Of a stretch of DNA of 64,000 bases, positions 55,882 to 64,000 are shown piece by piece. The notes below the pieces were generated by a model. That model saw only the letters and a list, made by a program, of their open reading frames with translations, made no database searches and had not been told where the DNA came from. A program made the position numbers and the translations under genes. Origin of the DNA: Piromyces finnis (Eukaryota; Neocallimastigomycota; Neocallimastigomycetes; Neocallimastigales; Neocallimastigaceae). The DNA lies in NCBI GenBank assembly GCA_002104945.1, contig MCFH01000031.1, forward strand, positions 1-64,000, written 5' to 3'. The first letter of the stretch is position 1, and each line of letters begins with the position of its first letter.

Positions 55882-57984
55882 AAATATTTTTTTATGAGAA
55901 TAGATTTTAAAATGTTTTTTAAAATAAATATGAATAATTGTTTATAAATAATATAATGTCAAGATTTATTTATAAAAATAAGTGTATTAAAAAATATTAA
56001 TGATAGAAATAAAATATATATATAATTAAAAATAATAATAATAAATAAAAAATAAATAAATAAATAAAAATAAAAAAAAAGGTATTTGAGAAATAAAAAA
56101 AAATAATAATACTTTTCACATTTACTATTTTTTTTACTTAAATGACATTTTATTAATAAATAAAAAGATTTATAAATTTTAATATGTGATTAATTAAATA
56201 AGTTTTATGTTTTAATTCAAATTCAGTTAAGCAATAATATATGGCGAGTATAGAATTATATAATAAATTAATTTCTGTAAAATTTTCACACCAGATATAA
56301 GTCAAAAAAAGAAAAAAAAAATGATAATGAAAGTTTATTATTAATAAATAAATAGCTCAAAAACTTTAATAAATATAATTTAAAACATTTGCAAATTAAA
56401 AGTAAAAAATATATATTAACATAAAAAATATATTTATTTTATTATATTTAAAATAGTATTGAAATATATATTATCAATTCATCCTATTCACAAAAATTAA
56501 TTTAAATGAAATAAAAAGATATTTCAATAAATTAATTAATAAAATTTAGTATTATAATATAATATCTATTAAAAACCAGTGTAATGTAATATATAAATTA
56601 ATATACTTGTTGTAGTACTAGTCATAAAAAAAAACACAAAAACTTTAAATAATAATGTTTTTCTATTATACCTTTTTTTTACACTTATATTGAATCTTAT
56701 TTATTTTATTAATGGATGCATATACAATAAATAAGTAATTTTAATAGTATAAATAAATGAATGAATATTAAGTAAATAATTCTTTTTTCTTAAAATATGA
56801 TTCTCATGCTTTAGATTTCAATAGTTAATCGTTTTAATAAATGTGACTTTATTTTTTAAATTTTCATTAGTTAGCAAAGTAATTGAATTATGACATTCAT
56901 ACCATCAAAACTACCCTTTTTTAAAAAAAAAATACTTTATAGTTTATCCTATTTATAATACATTCATTTCGATTAATTCTATATAATTTCATGTAATTAT
57001 CAATTATTTATAATTGTGTAACTTATTGATTCATTACTAATTTATTAATTCAAAATATGAAAGGATTATGAATTAATTTGTTAAAGGTTAGAATTAGAAT
57101 ATATAGTTGTTAAATTCTATTCAATTATACATTAGAGTAAAACTAAATATAATGACTTAAACAGTTTACTATAAAATATAAATATAAAGTAAAATGTTAT
57201 ATAATACATTTATTTTAATTATTTTAATAATGTTCATTTAAATCTTCTATTAAATATAAAATGATATTATTATTCTTTATTGTAATATATTTATTTTAAT
57301 CTTATTTTTTTGAAAGGTATGGTATTCTTTTATCTTAATATAGAAAATAATTAAGTTCAAAATAAATATCATATTTTAATATGATCAATATTTTTAACTT
57401 TTAATTATTATAAAACCATATTATTTTAAGTGATACTCTTTATTTAATATTTGAAGTTATTTTTATTTTAACATTCACTTATTTTGAATTTGAGGATTTC
57501 AACTATATTTCTTTGATTATGTAAAACGATTGGTTGAAACTAAAAACAATTAATTTCTAACCCTTTTAAATATTTAAAATTTTTTAAGGTTGAAGAGAAA
57601 ATAAAAAATTTTTATTAGTTTGTGATACATTTCAATTAAATGTTGAATTTTATGTACTAAAAGACTATTTTATAATTCCATTGATTATAATTTATTAATC
57701 TAATCCTTAATAATAAAAACAAATAAGCACAAAAAATTTTTTATAAAATAAAAAAAAATTTTTTAATAAGAGATAATTAGTAAAAGGATAATCTTTATAT
57801 TTTGTTAAAAAAACAATTTAATATTTTTTTTTATTAATTATATATTATTATCTATTATTAATTATTTTATTTTAATAACAGATATATTGTTATCAAAATA
57901 CAATTATATTTAGTGAATTAAATATCTTGTATCTAAAAATTGATTTCATATTAATTATAATTGAATATAATAAATTAATTGAAA
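55013..57984. other. divergent intergenic region, kinase to DBP2
   Basis: Nearly 3 kb of A/T-rich DNA between divergent genes. Poly(T) near 55096-55113 and 55853-55874, otherwise undistinguished. No gene is supported on either strand. It should contain the promoters of both flanking genes. Confidence 0.6.
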
Positions 57985-61138
<3,154 letters not shown>

Positions 61139-61164
61139 TCTTAATAATATATACAAATTACTAC

Positions 61165-61200
<36 letters not shown>

Positions 61201-61714
61201 ACACTATTAATTATTAAAAAATTGAATATTTATTTTTATATATAAGGGATAATAGTTAATTAATATTTAGAATAGTATATATATATATATTTTCTTTTTA
61301 GATTTGTTTAAATAATAACTTATTTTATAAATTTCAGTAAAAAAACATATAAAATTTATAATTTTCTACTTTTTTTTTTGAAATTAAATGTTATTTTTGT
61401 TTATTTTATTCAACAAATAAGGTAATATATAAATTTACTCTCAATAGAATTTCCTTTAAAGTGCTTTTTTAATTTTTCTTTCACCTTTTTTTATATATTG
61501 ACATTAATTCTTTCATTCTATTATTATGTATATCTTTTTTATATAAATTTATTAATTTATTAATATATAATTATTTATATAATTATAATTTTTATTATTT
61601 ACTTATTTATTATGAAAGAATTAATATAAATATATACATATATAAAATTAAAAAAGAACAGAAAAAGATATTATTTTTAAAGTTGTTTGATCCTAATATT
61701 TGTTTTTGTTTTCC

Positions 61715-61745
<31 letters not shown>

Positions 61746-62471
61746 TTCATAGATAATAAAATTTAAATACAAAAAGAAAACAAAAACAAAACAAAACAAA
61801 ATACGACAACAACAACAAAAAAAAAATCTATTTATTTTCATATAAATAGGGGTTCCACTTCAAAAATAATATTATATATAAAGGAAAGACGAACGAGGGT
61901 AAGATATAACTCTTTATTTTTTTTAAATTTATTTTATAAAATAATAATAATATAATAATAAACTATTATAAATTTTAATTTTGATTTATTTAATAAAATT
62001 ATTCTTTTAATAAATATATGAAAACCTTTTTATTTGCGTTTAATAATGACATAAACTTTTATTTTTAATACTTCTTTTATATTAATAAATTATTACCACT
62101 AGTTTTAATATTTTAAATTATAAAATTTCACAATAACATTTATCTCTTTAATAATCAAAACATATTGACTTTTTTTTTTTCCTTTTGTAATATATTCCTC
62201 TTAATAACTTACACCGCTATTAACTACTTTATCCAAATAATTTTATATTCATTTCCTGCTTTTTTGATTATTCAAACAAACTCCTAAATTTATAGTCATA
62301 ACATTCATTCCTTCAACATGTTTTCCATTAATATTTTGTACCTTTAACAAAATGCTAATGTATATTTATTTTTTAACTCCTCAAATTGTATTAAAAAAAC
62401 AATATATATTTTAAATTTTTTTATTTATTAGATGTTTATTCTCGTTGCATGAATATACAAGATTAATTAAT
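61139..62471. other. convergent intergenic region with an exon-like island
   Basis: About 1.3 kb between the DBP2 and eS7 genes. It has poly(T) at 61166-61197 and poly(A) at 61716-61742. A GC-richer island near 61849-61905 (GGGGTTCCACTTC, GGAAAGACGAACGAG) is followed directly by a GTAAGA donor-like sequence. It could be a non-coding exon or small RNA, but nothing downstream supports a plus-strand gene. Confidence 0.5.
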
Positions 62472-63221
62472 TTATTCTTGACTGACTGGGAATTCGAAGT
62501 TGACTTCCTTACCAGTTAATCTCTTGTAAACAGCAGAGAAAGTGTCAAGCTTGTATTCTAAGGAGGTGGAGTCCTTACGGTCAAGGAAGCTATTTTAATT
62601 ATAAATTTATTTAATTAGATATCATTTTTATTCCATCTTCCATTTAAATATTATATATATTATTTAATAAAACACTTACACCTTGGTGACTCTGGAACCA
62701 TCAACTCTGACCTTAGTTCTCTTACCAACGATTTCAGTTGGGAAAACGAGATCATCTAATAAAGATTCGTGAACAGCAGTAAGAGTTCTGGATCTTGGAC
62801 GAGCTTGCTTAACACGACTGTTCTTGTGTGGCTTTTGCATGATTCTGCGTTGAGCGACAAGTAAGACATGACGGTCAGAGAACTTCTTTTCTAATTCACG
62901 GACAATACGGGTTTGGACCTTGTGGAATTGCTTAAGAAGTGGGACTGGGACGAAGATAACAATAGCCTTCTTACCACGACCAACTTCAACCTTAATTTAT
63001 AGATTTAAATTATATTAATAATCTTCGCTATTTCTAATAATATTTTTATATTTAATACATACTTCCTTAGCGGCGGTGAATTGTAAACCTCTAAGATCAG
63101 CCTTTAATTCAGAGACATTCTTTTCCATGTCAGCGAGGTATTGAGCAATTTCGAGTTCAAGAGCTTCTGGTTCTTGACCAGCTGGTTTAATGATCTTGTT
63201 TCTGGCAGCCATGTTAGTCAT
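62472..63221 (-). CDS. RPS7: 40S ribosomal protein eS7 (RPS7)
   Basis: Three exons, 63221-63063, 62990-62680 and 62589-62472, join in phase to 195 residues. The usual length is about 190. The start could be Met1 or Met4 (MAARNK). Family sequence is evident throughout: [109 protein letters not shown] and a C-terminus [20 protein letters not shown]. The protein is part of the small ribosomal subunit and helps 18S rRNA processing. Codon use differs sharply from the other genes, with many C- or G-ending codons (GTC, TCC, AAG, GAC, CTT, CGT), as expected of a very highly expressed gene. The second donor is GTAAGT after a split Val codon. Confidence 0.97.
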
Positions 63222-64000
63222 CTAATATTTATTAGAATCTTTATATATAATTTAATATTTAGTAAATATCATTCATCATCATTCATTATAAGTATTATTT
63301 ATATCATTCTGCTATCATATTTGTTATTAATGTAATCTGAATATTTTAAATAAACATTTATATTTATTTCTTTCATAGTGTTTTAATTAATATAACTTAT
63401 TTATTGATGGATGGATCAATATTATTATAGTATAATATTCACATTATTTATTATTATATTCATTCATCAATTAACAATTAATTACTACACTTATATAAAT
63501 ATTAATAACAAATAAGGCAATAATTTTTTATAGCATATTATTATGGACACACAATAATATTAAAACATATAAAAATTCATCATAATAAAATTAATTCATA
63601 CCAAAAGGTTCAAAGGATGACGATAATTTTAAAAGAGGGATTCATATAAGGAACAGAAATCTTTGTTGGTTTTGTTATTTAGAATTATTTGCGTTTAACC
63701 AATCAATTTCATTCATCCTTCATTTCTATTGTATGTAATTCATGTAGGACAAACGTATTTAAAATTCAATAAAATTTATTCTCAATACATTGATCTACAT
63801 TAATTGATACATTGTATCTTTTTGTAATTTTAAATACATACAATTTTAGTCTTTAAAATAATATTATTAAATAATTTAATAAGTAATAATAATAAATATA
63901 TTCAAAAATAAATCCAATCATTTATTTTAATCAATTAAATTATATAAAAAAATATAAAAAATATAGAGATTGTTAATGATATTATTTAATAATAATAATA
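63222..64000. other. upstream region of eS7
   Basis: About 780 bases containing the eS7 promoter and leader. ATTCATCATCATTCAT-like repeats lie near 63270-63285. A mildly GC-richer patch near 63601-63725 might include promoter elements or a leader exon, but no clear motif can be named. No gene is seen up to the window end. Confidence 0.5.

Overview
This window is nuclear DNA of a very AT-rich, intron-bearing eukaryote, most likely an early-diverging fungus. The composition is extreme, with long (TAA)n and poly(A)/poly(T) runs and proteins rich in Asn, Lys and Ser. This matches what is known of anaerobic gut fungi (Neocallimastigomycota), but that placement is an inference. The case for a fungus rests on an Atf1-type bZIP factor, an SNF5 protein with a C-terminal GATA finger, a Rua1-type C-terminal domain and a Sec4/Ypt2-type Rab. 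Introns are mostly 60-400 bases with GT..AG ends. I joined exons by hand by matching splice phase and family similarity.

Layout. Bases 1-10773 carry a long Dbl-family RhoGEF (+) and a GPKOW/Spp2-type spliceosome protein (+). A 1334-residue bZIP transcription factor (-) follows. Bases 14779-27367 form a 12.6-kb gene-poor stretch. It contains a near-perfect triplication of a 155-bp unit and a GC-rich antisense retroposon with a tRNA-like head, a 48-base poly(T) tail and a 17-bp target-site duplication. From 27.4 kb the genes are dense: a UBA/CUE-like protein (+), Mediator subunit 1 (-, 13 exons), an IML2/TTC39 protein (+, 8 exons), a Rab8/Sec4 GTPase (+, 6 exons), an unrecognised charged protein with a conserved C-terminal domain (+), a DxxxD-type cation diffusion facilitator (-), SNF5/SMARCB1 (-, 7 exons), a Rua1-type zinc protein (+), a PAS-kinase-like Ser/Thr kinase (-), a DBP2/DDX5 DEAD-box helicase with RS and SH repeats (+, 9 exons) and ribosomal protein eS7 (-, 3 exons).

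There is no operon logic. These are mostly housekeeping genes, and neighbours share broad themes only: transcription and chromatin (bZIP, MED1, SNF5, Rua1-like), splicing and RNA (GPKOW, DBP2), and traffic and signalling (RhoGEF, Rab8, kinase). The clearest candidate for something undescribed is the SINE-like element at 21.3-21.9 kb. The 155-bp triplication and the unknown protein at 41.4-43.0 kb come next.
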